From positions 62,001 through 126,000 of the forward strand of contig WIXG01000226.1 in assembly GCA_009869945.1 (NCBI GenBank): a DNA stretch of 64,000 bases, read 5' to 3'. Below, piece after piece: positions 13,501 through 26,100 of this stretch (positions within the stretch are counted from its first letter, which is position 1; each line of letters begins with the position of its first letter). Made by a program: the position numbers and the translations under genes. The notes below the pieces were generated by a model. The model was not told the origin of the DNA. It worked only from the letters and a program-made list of their open reading frames with translations, and ran no database searches. The stretch comes from Mesaphorura yosii. Lineage: Eukaryota; Arthropoda; Collembola; Poduromorpha; Tullbergiidae.

Positions 13501-14925
13501 TCGAATACGTCATTTAGGAAAACTTGTCGGATGAAGTCAAAGTCAGAATGAAATATCAGCAAAGCATTTGATGGTGATACCATTACGAGAAGAAATTGCG
13601 GGTTAAAAATTCTTCAAGAAACTTGTGCGCTGCTTTTCGAAAGTACAGGACATAAAAAAGCGTGCACGAAGAATTTCACGTCAGGTTTTGATTGTTTTTA
13701 ATATAATGCAGGACAGACTGTGAGCATTTCGATTTTCGACCTGGGCCTTAAGGAGATTAAGGACGAAGAAGATTGACTGACAGTGAGTTGGTTTACTGTA
13801 GGGATTTCACATCTTACAGGGTTTATAACATTTTCCTGGAAGTAGTGGACTGAACCTCAGGGAATAAATTTGCATTAGAGCTCAATTTGCAAGGATAAAA
13901 GCCTAGAAGATTGAAGTTCGTGTAATATTGCACTTCGTAGCGAATTCAACAACGCGAGTAGTTTTGCAACACGATGAACGAACTTTGCATTCGTTTTTTC
14001 TGTATTCATCATTTTTTGAATTGTATGAACGGCCGAAGTTGAAAGCAATGAAGCGAACATTTCTACACAACGAACAATACAAATGATGTGGGTTTGCAGT
14101 CTGGCAAAGTCAGCTGCCAAGTTACGAATTTTACAGCACCACAAAACTAGAATTATCCAAATACCACAATCCACAAGTATTCTTCATGATCATGTTCCTC
14201 TTTTCTTTAGAAGCTAGGGCCGAGAAAGATAAAAGGCAATTTAAGTGGTTAAGTACGTGAGATAAGACGCATAAATCATTTTAATAGGAAGATTTCATGT
14301 AAATTGTACACCATAAACCCATTCAAGTTCCAAGCAGTATAAGGGAATAGAGAAGTGAAGGAGAAATACGGCGAGAAAAGGGCGCTCTATTTAATGGCAA
14401 TAAAATTCGCACGCAATTTAAGGATTCGTCATTTACATTGCCCAAGATCTGGTGTAGTGGTCGGTGGCTTTCCTTACTACCAAACAGGGTCAAGTTCAGG
14501 TGGTTACCTAATAAAGATACCATATCTGTTAGTTTACAGTATGTAATTACTTCAACCCTACGTAGTAATCTTCAACGTAGATCTTCCATGATCATTCTCT
14601 CTAACGCATTCTAGTTAGCCATTATGCTAAACTACATCTGGCATTTCATCTAAAAACTAAAAACTGTTGGCAAGCAACCTTAAAAACTAGTATTTAATTA
14701 CCTTAAAGAGTTTAACAGGAAGTACGCTCCATTTTATTCAAGTCGCCTGGTGGCTCTGACTATAAATTGAAACCGACTGCTGCTTTCTCTCGCTATAATT
14801 CTTGTTCTTGTTCTATTGTGATTACGCAGGGCCGTGGCCGTAAGAAGAATACTGAGCAGGCCAGGCCACCAGCACCAAAGCCGCAACAGGATACAGATGC
14901 TAATCCTAAATTAGGATGGTTTTAA
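7440..14925 (+). CDS. igl: Igloo-like protein with three IQ calmodulin-binding motifs
   Basis: Coding exons are 7440..7592, 8315..8481, 9984..10106 (short ending), or 9984..10070 joined to 14830..14925 (long ending). All junctions are GT-AG and frame-consistent. The protein is three repeats of an acidic DLNDPEL-type linker followed by an IQ motif: IQATYRGHRTR, IQNSFRGHQAR and IQAQFRGHMVR, each fitting IQxxxRGxxxR. This architecture matches the insect neuromodulin-like protein igloo, which binds calmodulin. A Ser/Thr-rich spacer (TTASTTTSATTSN) separates the second and third repeats. The N-terminus is not fixed: the first listed exon needs one base from an upstream exon. Recognition rests on repeat architecture recalled from the fly protein, not on an alignment. 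Confidence 0.82.
8315..8481 (+). CDS. igl: igloo exon with IQ motif 2
   Basis: The acceptor TTTCGCAG ends at 8314 and the donor GTAAGC starts at 8482. The spare G of the previous exon completes an Asp codon. The exon encodes VKDAAQKIQNSFRGHQARKQ and then a Lys/Glu stretch and a Thr/Ser-rich spacer. It ends in phase 0. Confidence 0.85.
9984..10106 (+). CDS. igl: igloo exon with IQ motif 3 and the short C-terminus
   Basis: The acceptor CCACACTAG ends at 9983, phase 0. It encodes LPDLTDPELNKAATLIQAQF and RGHMVRKTGEGEDSK, then a TGA at 10104. A strong donor (GTACGTAAG) begins at 10071, inside the IQ motif right after the Met codon. Using it removes the last 11 residues and joins the exon to 14830 in frame. 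Reading through gives the short ending. Confidence 0.8.
   Translation, partial: DDGEELPDLTDPELNKAATLIQAQFRGHMVRKTGEGEDSK
10107..14829. other. igloo 3' UTR (short form) and large intron (long form)
   Basis: No further exon could be supported. The first few hundred bases after the TGA would be the 3' untranslated region of the short form; no clear AATAAA was seen close to the stop. Minus-strand frames at 10.3-11.1, 11.4-11.7, 12.1-12.4, 13.0-13.6 and 13.9-14.2 kb have no recognisable motif and I read them as chance frames. Confidence 0.45.
14830..14925 (+). CDS. igl: igloo alternative last exon (long C-terminus)
   Basis: The acceptor GATTACGCAG ends at 14829, behind a pyrimidine-rich tract. 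Read in phase 0 from the donor at 10071, the exon encodes a basic and then Pro/Gln-rich tail (GRGRKKNTEQARPPAPKPQQ, then about 11 more residues) and stops with TAA. The join keeps the Arg of the third IQ motif (GHMGRGR instead of GHMVRK). The long intron (4.8 kb) and the modest exon size are the main uncertainties. Confidence 0.65.
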   Translation, partial: GRGRKKNTEQARPPAPKPQQDTDANPKLGWF

Positions 14926-17900
14926 GTTGGGTCGGACGTTTGCAATATTCTTATAATTATTAAGAGTTTAAGGTCAAAGGTCGGATGAGATTATGATGTA
15001 CAAATCCGAATGTGTTTTGAGTGACTTCCCATCATCAATCAATACACTACATTTCATAATTAAATCCCGTATCAGCATTATTATCTATACAATCCGAGCC
15101 TTAGGCGCCGTGTTTCAGTTCCAGCTCAGATTTTGAAATTAATCCCGCTTTCTCCGAGCATGTTTCGTGCATGAGCTGAAAGGCTAATACGAAGGGAAGC
15201 GAGGCATAGATGCTTGATTCAACTATCAACCTCTGGATCATTAACATTAATAACGCATGCATTGATTCTCATTAGCTTTGTTCCATCTCGCCGAAGCTAT
15301 TTTCGTTCTTCATCTCCGGTGCTAAATAATTCACATGTTTCGGTTCTCACAAATGCGGCTAACATTGAACCTTTCAGCAGAATTTTGGACAGAAACTTTG
15401 CAGCTTGGCTCTCTGTTGCTTTGTTCTTTCTAATTTTGTTTGAAATGAACTCCTCTTTTGTCCATGCTCACTTGTCCACGTTCAGATTTTGCGCCTATGT
15501 GCTTTCTGCTTTCCGGTGATGTAAATGATGCTAATGCTACTGTTTCGTGTGGGGTAAATACACTTCACATTCCATATTCTATGGTTCACTATATGAGTAT
15601 AATGACTTAGCAATAATGATAACTTGTGCTCTATAATTAATAATGTAAGCTGACCCTTCAAGTAATTAGTCCTCATTTTCACGTAGTTTTGTTCGTGTGT
15701 ACAAAATTCTTGATAAAAATAATTATATTGAATCTTATTGATTCAATTTATAAAAGAGAAATTATGTACCTAACATAACTAACATTTCATCTTCCCAGCC
15801 AAAAATCACCTACAACGTGTTAAAGTGCACATTTCGAACACTTCCTCATTAATGTACCATAATTAAACTTGAATAAATTCTTCTACCAAACCAACCAACA
15901 TTTAACATATGACATTTAGTATTCTAGTGTGAATACAAGAAAATTGAACGGTGAATGAATGGCAAATAAAAGTGTTGAACGCTTTTCGAATACATGCTTG
16001 CTCTTTGTTCATATCTTGTATCCTTATTGTCCATTCCTTCCGACAATATGGTTATCATATAATCATCTATTCGTGGACTCCGGGTTTTCCGGAAAAAAAT
16101 TTGAATTGCTTCGATTGATAGAATTATTCATTTGTTCGCTATTCGAAGTAGAATCTTGATCGAACAAGCTCTAATGGGCCAATAATTCATGAATTTCGAA
16201 TTCAGAGTCTGGTATTTTGATCTTGGCGTACAAAAGAAGACTGGGCAAAGCAAGAATTAGTTGAGGAAACCTGTCAGACTGCTGGGGTGGAGAAAGTAAG
16301 TATGGAAAAGGATCCACATCCGTCCCGAATTGATTTCAGTTTTTTCAATCAAGAGCAAGACAGGACAGAAGAGTCCATCCATTATTGTTATTAGAGTTAT
16401 AAAAATAAATGGAGTGTGTCTAATGAATGATGATGAAGCGGCAGACTCAGGAATTGAATTACACGTAACAGCGGTTGGTGCAGAAGAAAGCAAGCGGGTG
16501 GCCAAACTGTTTTGTGCGACGAAGTACATTAATGTAAACTTCTCATCTATGATCTATTGTTCTCGTTTGGAGGAGTGCGAAAGCATGGAGCTGAGTCTGC
16601 AGACGACTTACAAGAATGAGTGCAGGAGGACGTGACTGCCAGCCGTGGTACTCAACTGGAAAGCACAAAGAAAGCAATGACGCGTACGGAGAAAAGGTGA
16701 GAGACAAAAATGAGGCAGGCAAATGGAATGAAAATATCTTCACGCTCTCTCCAGCCAAAATGAGCACTTTAATAAAGTTTAGTTCCGTCGTTGTTGCGTC
16801 AAACTCACGGAAATTTATTATGCATAATAACAAACGAAATACTGGAAAAGCGAATATATGCAAATTAAGGTATATGTGCCTTCCAACACGTCGTCATTAT
16901 ATTGCGAATTCATCGCTTGCAACTTCCAAAATTTTCAATCAAACAAATGACATGTAATTTCTTGTGCCAAAACTTTCTTTCGTCTCAGCCTCTATGCGCA
17001 TTTATTTCCATTTCCAAAAATACGAAGAAGTGAGAATTTGGCAATGAACGACGAACGAATAAACACGACAAAGAAGAAAAGAAAGGCTTCGAGCGATACG
17101 ATGAAATTCGTTTTATTCGCACCCGGTTTGCTTGAAAGATGTTTTCCTTTCCGGTTCTTCGTCCGTCCTCCTTTTTTGTGTGTCGAGTCATGAGACGTGA
17201 CTCATTTCCACTTGTGATAAATAAGGTCTTCTTTCTTCGTGATCTTCTCGACTCGTGTTTTCATTATCGTCATCTTCCTTCGTCGAATTGGAACAAAATG
17301 AAGCAAGAATATCGAACGAGCACCAGCGAACCGAGCGAGAGATTGGAAAGACAGGTTATGCATGATTGAGGAAAGTTTTGCAGACTGCAAACTAAACTCG
17401 AATCCACTTCAGTGCCTCTACGAAATCTCGAGTCAAGACCATGAGTCTTTAGAATAGACTGAAGCACCAAAACACAAACAGATATTGGCATTATTGCAAG
17501 TACCGCAAATTTTGCTCCACACATCCATTTCACAAGGCAAATCTTTTTAAGGGTATGCCTGAACTAGCATCCTGGCACAAGACGAACTTCTCTTGCAACT
17601 TACAACTGATGCCTGAGATAAGTCTCAGAACCTTCGGTACATGAATCAGACCCGCATGATTGAGATTTAATGGATGAATGCAACTGGACTCTGGCGGTCT
17701 TACGCCATGCACGAAGACAGAGATCACACCACACAGTACGATCGCTGTTTATGCGCATGTAATGAATTCTTTTGACTTTAACCATAGAAAGCATAAAATC
17801 TACAAGTGGCCATCCGCTGAGATTTTTGCGAGGGTAGCATAAACTGGTTATAACATCCCGCCTCTCCGAATTGAAATCGTCCTCCATGAGCACACTTAAA

Positions 17901-19211
17901 TAGCTCGATCCTGCATATCGAAGGTAGTTCGAACGAAGAAGTTATTGATCGACCCGTAATAATAAATCATATCATCGAACAAACAGCAAGCGGATATTGT
18001 TTTTACGACAATGACAAACTGTTAAAGAGTATACTCGTTTCTTGAAAGAAGTTCCGCTCCAGGCCGAGCCGTCCGTATCTGTCTACAAAATTCGTTTAGC
18101 AAGTTCGCCCGTCGCATCGCCTCCACCAGTCCCTCAAAGACCGAGCACTTGGAGGTTGGAGCATCTGCCATACCATAAATACATTTGCATTTATTTTTCC
18201 ATTTTCAAATTATGCTTATTGAAACCAATTTGCCTTGATCTCCAATATTTGGAAGAAATGTAAATATATCGTCATTCGTGGAATTCAATAACTTACTTTA
18301 CCTTTGATCTCTTCTGCCACCTCTTTCGGGCTTCGTACTTCAATTTGATGCAACTTGACTCATCAACGTATAATTTATGGAAGTGAAGGCTCGTTTGGGC
18401 GTGTGGAAAAGAAACATGAAGGGAGAAGTTGAGATTATTTGTACGATTCAAAAGACGAGCTTTTATTAAAGTTGATTTTCATCAAAATGTTCCATGAGGT
18501 TATAATATCATGTTACTTGAAATAATTCCCTTGACGTAGTTCAACATTTGTGAACTTTCGCATTATTAGAAAGGTTGATTCCCGTAAAATGGAGGTTGGA
18601 AGAGGAGAAACTGCTAAGCTAGTACGGCTAAACAAACTAATACACGGAGACGGAGAATGGAGGTTTCCGATTTCTACTACTCTAAAGATAATGCGCAGTT
18701 TACGTAGATTAACACCTCGAAAAATAACACTAAATTACATTATTATTACAAGTCAGTCTCATAGGCGTTCGGTGGCAAAATATTTACACAACCTTTGCCA
18801 CATTATTAGATTGCTAGTAATTTCATGGCAGCAATAAATATGAAAGAGCTTATGCAAATACAATTAGCATTGGCAACTGAAATTCATTAACACAGTCTCA
18901 CCAGTTTGTGACGTTTCATATTCACATAATCTTCACACTGACTGCAAGCTGCTGTAATTTGACAAAATAGAAAGAAGGACTAGAGAATAACTTGATTGTG
19001 ATGATGATGATAAGCGTGAAGTGAACATCCGTAATGTTAAGATTATGGCGATGGAGTGTGTCGACGAGCTAAAAGACGAAATACTGGCTGTCAACGTACA
19101 ACAAGTACTATTCTTAATTTCCTGTGTTTTCTTCCGCCTAAGGACACACACTTGAGAAATGAAATTTGAAATGACAACATTTATATTCGCAAAGTGACAA
19201 ACTATTCTAAT
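14926..19211. other. Intergenic region between igloo and Cbl 3' ends
   Basis: The igloo and Cbl genes converge here, so both 3' untranslated regions fall in this stretch. No exon is supported. A plus-strand frame at 18042..18263 contains a proline-rich patch (SPPPVPQRPS) but has no confirmed partner exons. A GAT-rich simple-sequence patch lies near 19000. Confidence 0.4.
15872..15877 (+). promoter_or_regulatory. Possible polyadenylation signal for the igloo long form
   Basis: An AATAAA hexamer lies about 950 bases after the TAA of the long form, and a second lies at 15965. Neither can be assigned with certainty in AT-rich sequence. Confidence 0.25.
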
Positions 19212-20104
19212 TTATGACGCTCTAGAGGCAAACTCATGTAAAATATCACGAGCCATGTCAATATCGTTCCTGGAAATTCCTAACGCTCTGACGACGAGTT
19301 CTTGAGCGTAGCCTTCGCTCGTTAGCCGAGCAATGTAGTCCATGTTCACATTTTCATACGACGCTCCATTATCTTTATCACCATCGGGAGTACTAGACAA
19401 CGCCATCATGCTCACATTCTGCGTGATGTCTGAACTAGAACTTGCATGCCCTGAGTCTGTGGCCGTGAACGCTCTTTGTGCAACGGAAGCCATGATGTTT
19501 TCGTAGTTTGGATTATTTGCCACCGTTGAAAGTTGTACAACGGCATCCGAAGATATTTCGTTGAACTTTTTATTGACGGGTGCTCGACTCACAATCACAC
19601 GGGTTGAAAAACTGGATGAAGGCGTTCGTTCCTTGCCACTTAAGACTGGGTGAAGGGAATGTCTTGGAACCGGCTGTAAAAGATGCGGACCTCTCGGCAT
19701 CATTCCTGTCGAGGGATTTGCTGAACATGTTGGCGATGGGGTTGACAGCGATGATTGATGAACGGGCAGCAGCAGTTGTTGACTAGAGTTGGGGGACACC
19801 GCGGCAGACGTCGGACATGATTTTGGCAGTGCTAAGGATATTGAATGCGCCACGTTTGGTAGGGAGGGGCATGACTGGTGACGAATTTGATGTTGGTGGA
19901 GTTGGGACGCGACCGCTTTGTTCTGAAGTGGCATCCGAACTACTGCCACCATGGGTTTCTCAAGAACGAGTTTTCTTGAGTGTGCAACGGGTACGTGGGA
20001 TGATGAAGAAGATTTCACCGCGCCCTTCACAGTTGTCGGAACGTCATATCCATTCTCAGGTCCTGTCGTTCCTTTTGGAAAAATATAAATGCTGTCAGTA
20101 CTTG
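19212..20104 (-). CDS. Cbl: Cbl last exon: tyrosine motifs and C-terminal UBA domain
   Basis: The exon follows a very short intron (47 bp) whose acceptor ends at 20105. Near its start is GYDVP, the YxxP type of motif bound by Crk SH2 domains in vertebrate Cbl. Further on are NPNYENI and [10 protein letters not shown], likely phosphotyrosine sites. The final 45 or so residues ([36 protein letters not shown]) form a UBA domain, which binds ubiquitin and mediates dimerisation in the family. The stop is TAA at 19214..19212. Confidence 0.92.
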
Positions 20105-23100
20105 CTGCCGTTATCAATGCCAACACGCCCAACATGAAATTTTAAAATTACCTTGGTCCAACGACGTCCCGTTTCCTGCATTATGGCCTCCATTGCTTGA
20201 CCCGCCCGGTTGATTTGAACTTTCACTAATTGGAATGTCCGGCCTAGGTACTAGTTTTGGAGCAACGTCTTTGGTTTTCGTCTTGTTCAGTCTGCAAGAA
20301 ATAAACCGAAAGCCATAAATCATTCCCTTCTTAGTAGTAGCTGTAATTTATTAAGATTGTATCACACACCTTGTATTTGCGGGTGTTCCAGTAACTTCAG
20401 AAACATGCTTATGGTGTGGTGAAGTCCTTCTCGGGGGCAGCGGTGGTGGGCCTGGCGAAGACGGACTTTCCATGTTAATTAATACTTCCTCTTCTTGTGA
20501 AGCTGGTGCTGATTGCTGTATACTTTGTTCTTCTTTGGGTGCCTCGGCAGGCTGCGTGTCTGGCGCTTTTCTAACCGGCCGCGGCGATACCCGTGGAGTT
20601 AAAACCGGTGTCCGGTTGTCAATCTGCAGAAAACAAAAATTTTAACACTTGGTACATAATACGTAAAGTCTAGAAAGAACCAATCTAAAAAAGAACCTGC
20701 AAAGAGTCTAGAAAGAAGAAAATCTGAAGAAATGCCAATGGAAATACGAATTGAAAGAGAGAAATGACAGTATCACATAGAAGGCGAAAGAAGAGACCGA
20801 AAGTTACAAGATCAAAGGAACACACAAAGCGCAAGGTCGACAATTGATTCTTACTTTTGTATCAGGAGAATCAGTTCGGGGTGATAGAGCAAGGCCGTCT
20901 AACGAACTGTTGACATGATTCCAGTTTCCACCTTCCTGTACATTCATATGAAGAAAGTCATCTTCCTACACCAATGCGCTTTGCCATATCCACAAGGTCG
21001 CGATTTTAATCACCCTCAATCCGATAATAATTAGTACTGTACCTGTACCTGTACTCGTCAGAAAACTTGGATTACATGCAAGACCTCCGACACACCATGC
21101 GAAGTAGTAGTTAGCTTATCATTCGAACTGAAATTCGGGCACAGACAAGAACGCCTTCAGAAATTCAGAATATTAAAGAAAGCAAAGTTCATGCGAAAGA
21201 ATAATATAACTGAAGAGTTAAATGTTGGTCACCTCAGAATATTAAACGCTTTATTAGTGAAGAGACATTGAAATTACTATAACATGACTAAATGCTAATT
21301 TTAGATTAAGTACAATAAGAAAAATATTCATCTCGCTTAATTTGTGATCTCAATTGTAATTCAAGGAATCTATTTAAGAAGGTCTGATTCAGCTATCTCA
21401 AAATTCTAAGTTATTTCCATTAAGCGTAATTATTTTCCACTTTATTCTTGGAATATCGAAATAAGAATCTCTTTTGGCATGCACAATCATTCGCATTCCA
21501 AACAGGCAATTGAATTTCTGACAACCGTGTATGAGCTAGCAAAGAAAGATGAAGGCAAAAAGGTAGTGAGTACATTTGCAAATGAACAAGGACAATTTCA
21601 GTCGGCAAAACAATGCAAAAATCTGGAACTGGCTGAGCATTTAAATTCTCACAATTACAAAGCAAAGTAGACGATTGTAAACGAATGAAATCATACAGAA
21701 ATGTCGATACCCAAAAATAAGTTGGACAAGGCTGGGGCTGATAATGGCGGTTACAGAGATCAGACAAAATACGAACATTCAGAATTTACACGTTTTAACA
21801 AAAAATTCCTCTTAATTGAAAGTAAAAAAGAGTTAAGAAGGACTTGTTGAATAATCCTCACACGTGACACAGTCAATTATTGTTAGGAACGCTATGAAGA
21901 AGAAATCACAGTGGCTTTTCGAAGATGTCGTTTGTCTACCTCATCATCTTCGTCCAAATCCACCAAGTTTGCGGTTGAACTGGCTTTGTGTTGTCGTCTC
22001 GGATCGAATGGATCTACGACGATGGATTCAGTTCCTTTGATTTCGGCACGACAGAACGGACATCCTTGGCCTTCCGACTCCTGCATCGATAACAAAGTGT
22101 CAATTTTTTTGCTGAGATATAATCAAGAATGAAATCAATGTGGGACGGGAGCGCGAACCTGCCAAGAGGTGAGACAAGGCGTACACAGCAAGTGGCCACA
22201 TGGTTCAATACGAATATCTTTGTCATTCTCGGCACATATTTTGCAGAGTTGAAACGTTGATCCCATTTCGCAATAGAGTTCGTATTGTTCTTGAGTAACC
22301 TTCACATGATCTTCGGGCGTCATGATCACCTGAAACACACAAATACACGAAATACATTACTCCAGCTTCTTTGCCGGTAAAAGAAGCTTTTACATTTTGC
22401 ATCGTATAGGCACGCAAGTTCGAGTTTCATTTTAGATTATATTAGATTAGTTAGTTAGATTTTCATTTTCAGTTCTCTGTTTGAGTCGTATTTTAAATCT
22501 TCCCGTTACTTTTCAGTTGATATAATTAACTACGGGCAACTAATTTATTGTGTCGTAATAATTCGTGAATTCATAAGTGAGTCGGTGATAAAATGGCTGA
22601 AAAGAGGAAGCTAGAGCTGGATTCTGGTTCAGATTCATCAGACGAGGATACATGCTTAAAGAATAAACAGAATGGAAAGCAGGTGCTTAAGGTAAAGTAA
22701 TTTGATTATGTACTTGGCATTATTCTGAATTGGGCGATGAATACCGTAACTAAATATTTTCTAGGACTATTACGCTGCAACACCCTTTAAGTGCAAGAGA
22801 CTATTAAAAGATGGAAGGGAATGCCCAAAAGCCTTTAGGAGAGAAAATGCTTTGGACGTACATGTGGCAGCGGTATGTTACTATTTATTAGCACATCTTA
22901 TTTATTATAATATTTGAGTTGAAGCTGGCAACCTGAATTTTGGATTCTAATTAGAGTCATGATGGAGTTACAAATTCTTGTGATGTTTGTGGAGCAAGCT
23001 TCAACCTGAAGGGAAATCTGAAAAGACATGTTAAAGGGTAAGAGCGATGGAGCCTAATTACCTAACCCATCCTCAAAACAGCATGGCTTAGATCCGATTG

Positions 23101-26100
23101 GATCAAATGGAAATGCATCCGCCGAATTCAAGGAGAGGATCCTGTTTCAATTGACGGAGAATGGCGATTCAACTAACCCTGCTGGGGAGGCAATGGCTAT
23201 CATGGCGTTCTACTTTCTCCAAGGATGTGGCGTAAAGAAAGGAGAACAACTTTGCAATTTCGAGCTAATCAACAGAACTGTAATTTATGAGTCTCGGACC
23301 CATGACTTTGTGCACGGGATGCATGCACTGATTTTGAAATACGCTGGCAAACGTTTTAGTATTATACGCAAGACAGCTGATGTCCCAATCTTCCCCAAAA
23401 CTAAGCCAATCGTCACAATTCTTGGAGGTCAAACAATTGAGTAACTTAATATACTAAGTCTTAATTACTATTGAGTAATTTGTTAATCATCCCAAGCTTA
23501 CTGGTCAACGTAATTTCCGTTAATAATTTAAATCCAATGTTAAAATTGTCAATTACTATGTTACAATAATACTGCTGTATTACTTATCAATTGTCTTCGT
23601 ATAATTTAATTACTATTGCTTACCGCTGATGACAAGTCGGGATTTATGTTTCTGCCATCCGGGTATAAGTAGCTAAAAAGGAAAGGAAAATGTTATATAG
23701 CCAGGTGCACTGACTATTTCAATGAATTTGGAAACAAAAGCACAATATTTTGGCGCATGTAACAGGATAAACGACACCAACGGATCAAATAGGTTGTTTA
23801 TTTTTGGCAACTTACAATCCTTCACGGTAACCATCAAGCAGCGCTTGGCACAATGACTTATTCTGCGGAATCGTCTGCAAAATGTTTCCATCTGAAAGGC
23901 ACAGAGAAGTTTTAGTTTACCGCACAGAATTCAAATCCGTCAAAGCTCAATCTTATGTTGCTTGTCCACTGTCTTTAATTTTCAATTTCAATCGAAGGAA
24001 CAAACGGCAAGCCAGGAAATCAACGCCAAAACTCTTCTAACTCCGCGGAGCCTTCGAATCCTACCTACCTACCTACCTAATGGGAAGTCGTGCAAACAAC
24101 AATCTGGTATGTTTGCTAAAAAAAACTGCAATGCAGTTCATGGTGACAACGACCGATTCCCGTTTCCAACTCAAGTTCACATAGATTCTTCCAGCATCAA
24201 GTATCTTAACGACATCTTCGACGACGACAAGACTCAAGACACTGATAGCCTGGAGTCAGAGACTTAAAACATTCCCAACTACTTACACATTGTCCATTGT
24301 TCAGTTCATTTTCTTGAAGTTCATTGTTATTGTCAATATCCCGTTAACAAGTTGTTTCAAAGAATAAATCCCGTACCTGTTGTCACATATCCTATCGCCC
24401 ATTGGCCCAGCCGCGTGCAGCTCAGCCGAAATACATAGCTGTAAAAAGTATGAGTTAGTACCAGTAAATTCTCAATGAACATTCGTCCATAAAACACTGA
24501 ATGAAACAAAAATAGGTTACCTTCCTGGTTTGTTGATGTACTTCTGCAGTCTAGCTTTGACTTCGTCATACGTAAGGAAGGCCACTAAAAAACAATTTAA
24601 GCCATTAACTAATTATGAGGCGTTGGACCGTAGGAGGATGTTGGTTGGCTGGCTTTTCGGATTGTTTATTTTTATTAAATTAACAAACAAAAACATGTTC
24701 CAAGTTGCTTTTAACTTTTAATTAACTTGAATTCCTACTAATTGTTGTTACTTAGAAATAATAAACGAGCAGGAATTTAATTGTTAAATTTCATTTGAGT
24801 GCGATGTATCTTTCTAATTTCAGCAGAATGTCGAAGAAAGCAGAAGTCGTGACGATTTCGAGTGACGAAGAGGGAATCCCAGAGAAAAAGAAATGGACAG
24901 AAATGCAGTCACAAACCGATCGCACATCGCAGGGTGTAATAGATTTACTTGCGTTTGTACTTTTGTAGAGTAAATGATTGATTTACTCTAGTATTAGTGC
25001 TTTACTCTGTTATTCTGTTCAAGTATTACTCAAATCCAGTACCAATTATTTGATCTCTTACGACACGGTTATTTGTTTTACTATTTACTATTTTCCATTT
25101 TACTTCATCAATTAGTTGAAATAAAATTACTCAACTTACCGTAACCAGGATGTGTAACAGCGACTATCTGCCAGTTGCGCAGGAGAGTGGACCATGGTTG
25201 GAACAGCCTACGAAAACACAACAATTCAATGTCAAAACCTTAGAATCTATTTTTCGCTGACCTTAACATAAATTAGTTATAAATAAACATTGCAATTATG
25301 CCAACTGCCAAAAAATCCGCTTTTAGAAATGTGTTTTTGGCATCTCGCTGTGCAATGCATTGTGTGCATTCTCACCTGGTGAAAACATCGAATTCAAAGT
25401 TGGAGATGTAATCGTTACAGGTCAGGTCGATTGTGGATTTGAGTGCCATCGCTTCGAGTCCTGAGCTGATGGGGTGAATTACGCTAAGTGTCTGCCGAAA
25501 AATTTTCCAGGAGACCGTAGTTCTGCAAACACATAAAACAAAATTACATACATTGACATGTGAGACTTGAGAGGAGTTTGCGTCGTGAGTCATGCACGTA
25601 TGTACCGTGGTCATAAAAGTTATAATATGCTCTCCAATCCCGATTATCTTCGAAACTTCGAACACGGCAAATCTTTAACAATGTGCTATGTACCGTGTAC
25701 ACTTGTACCCTGTTTGACCCTTTAACATTGAAGTTTGAAGTAATTAAGAATTGAAGTTACTTTACTCAGACTCGTCACGACTTACGAACGCGGCACAGCC
25801 ACTGTTATTATGTATGTAAATTCGTGCCTCAAAACCAGGTTAGATTAATGTATTCGTGCTCGTTGAATGAATGAGACCGGCAGCCTCGCCGGACTCATTC
25901 AGAAATTTGGCCAAGACTTATAAGTTATAAGTACACGAAACCAAGTCTTTGCATGTGCATAGCTTGCAGCGGGTCCATTAGCGTCACTATTATATTATTA
26001 TTATTTGATATAAAACCGGATCCGACACATCGCGTGCATGCACGAAGCCATGCCAAGAGATTTTGGAACTGGGAAACGGAAAGTATCGAGCATGTCAACT

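Noticed and set aside
18042-18263. Plus-strand frame with proline-rich SPPPVPQRPS, at first sight like a Cbl tail
   Set aside because: It is on the opposite strand from Cbl and beyond its stop. No acceptor, donor and partner exon combination was convincing; it is treated as a chance frame.
21420-21767. Minus-strand 115-codon frame in a Cbl intron, considered as an extra Cbl exon
   Set aside because: Cbl exons 9 and 10 join in phase 0 without it, it has no Cbl-like sequence, and the opposite strand carries an equally plausible frame.
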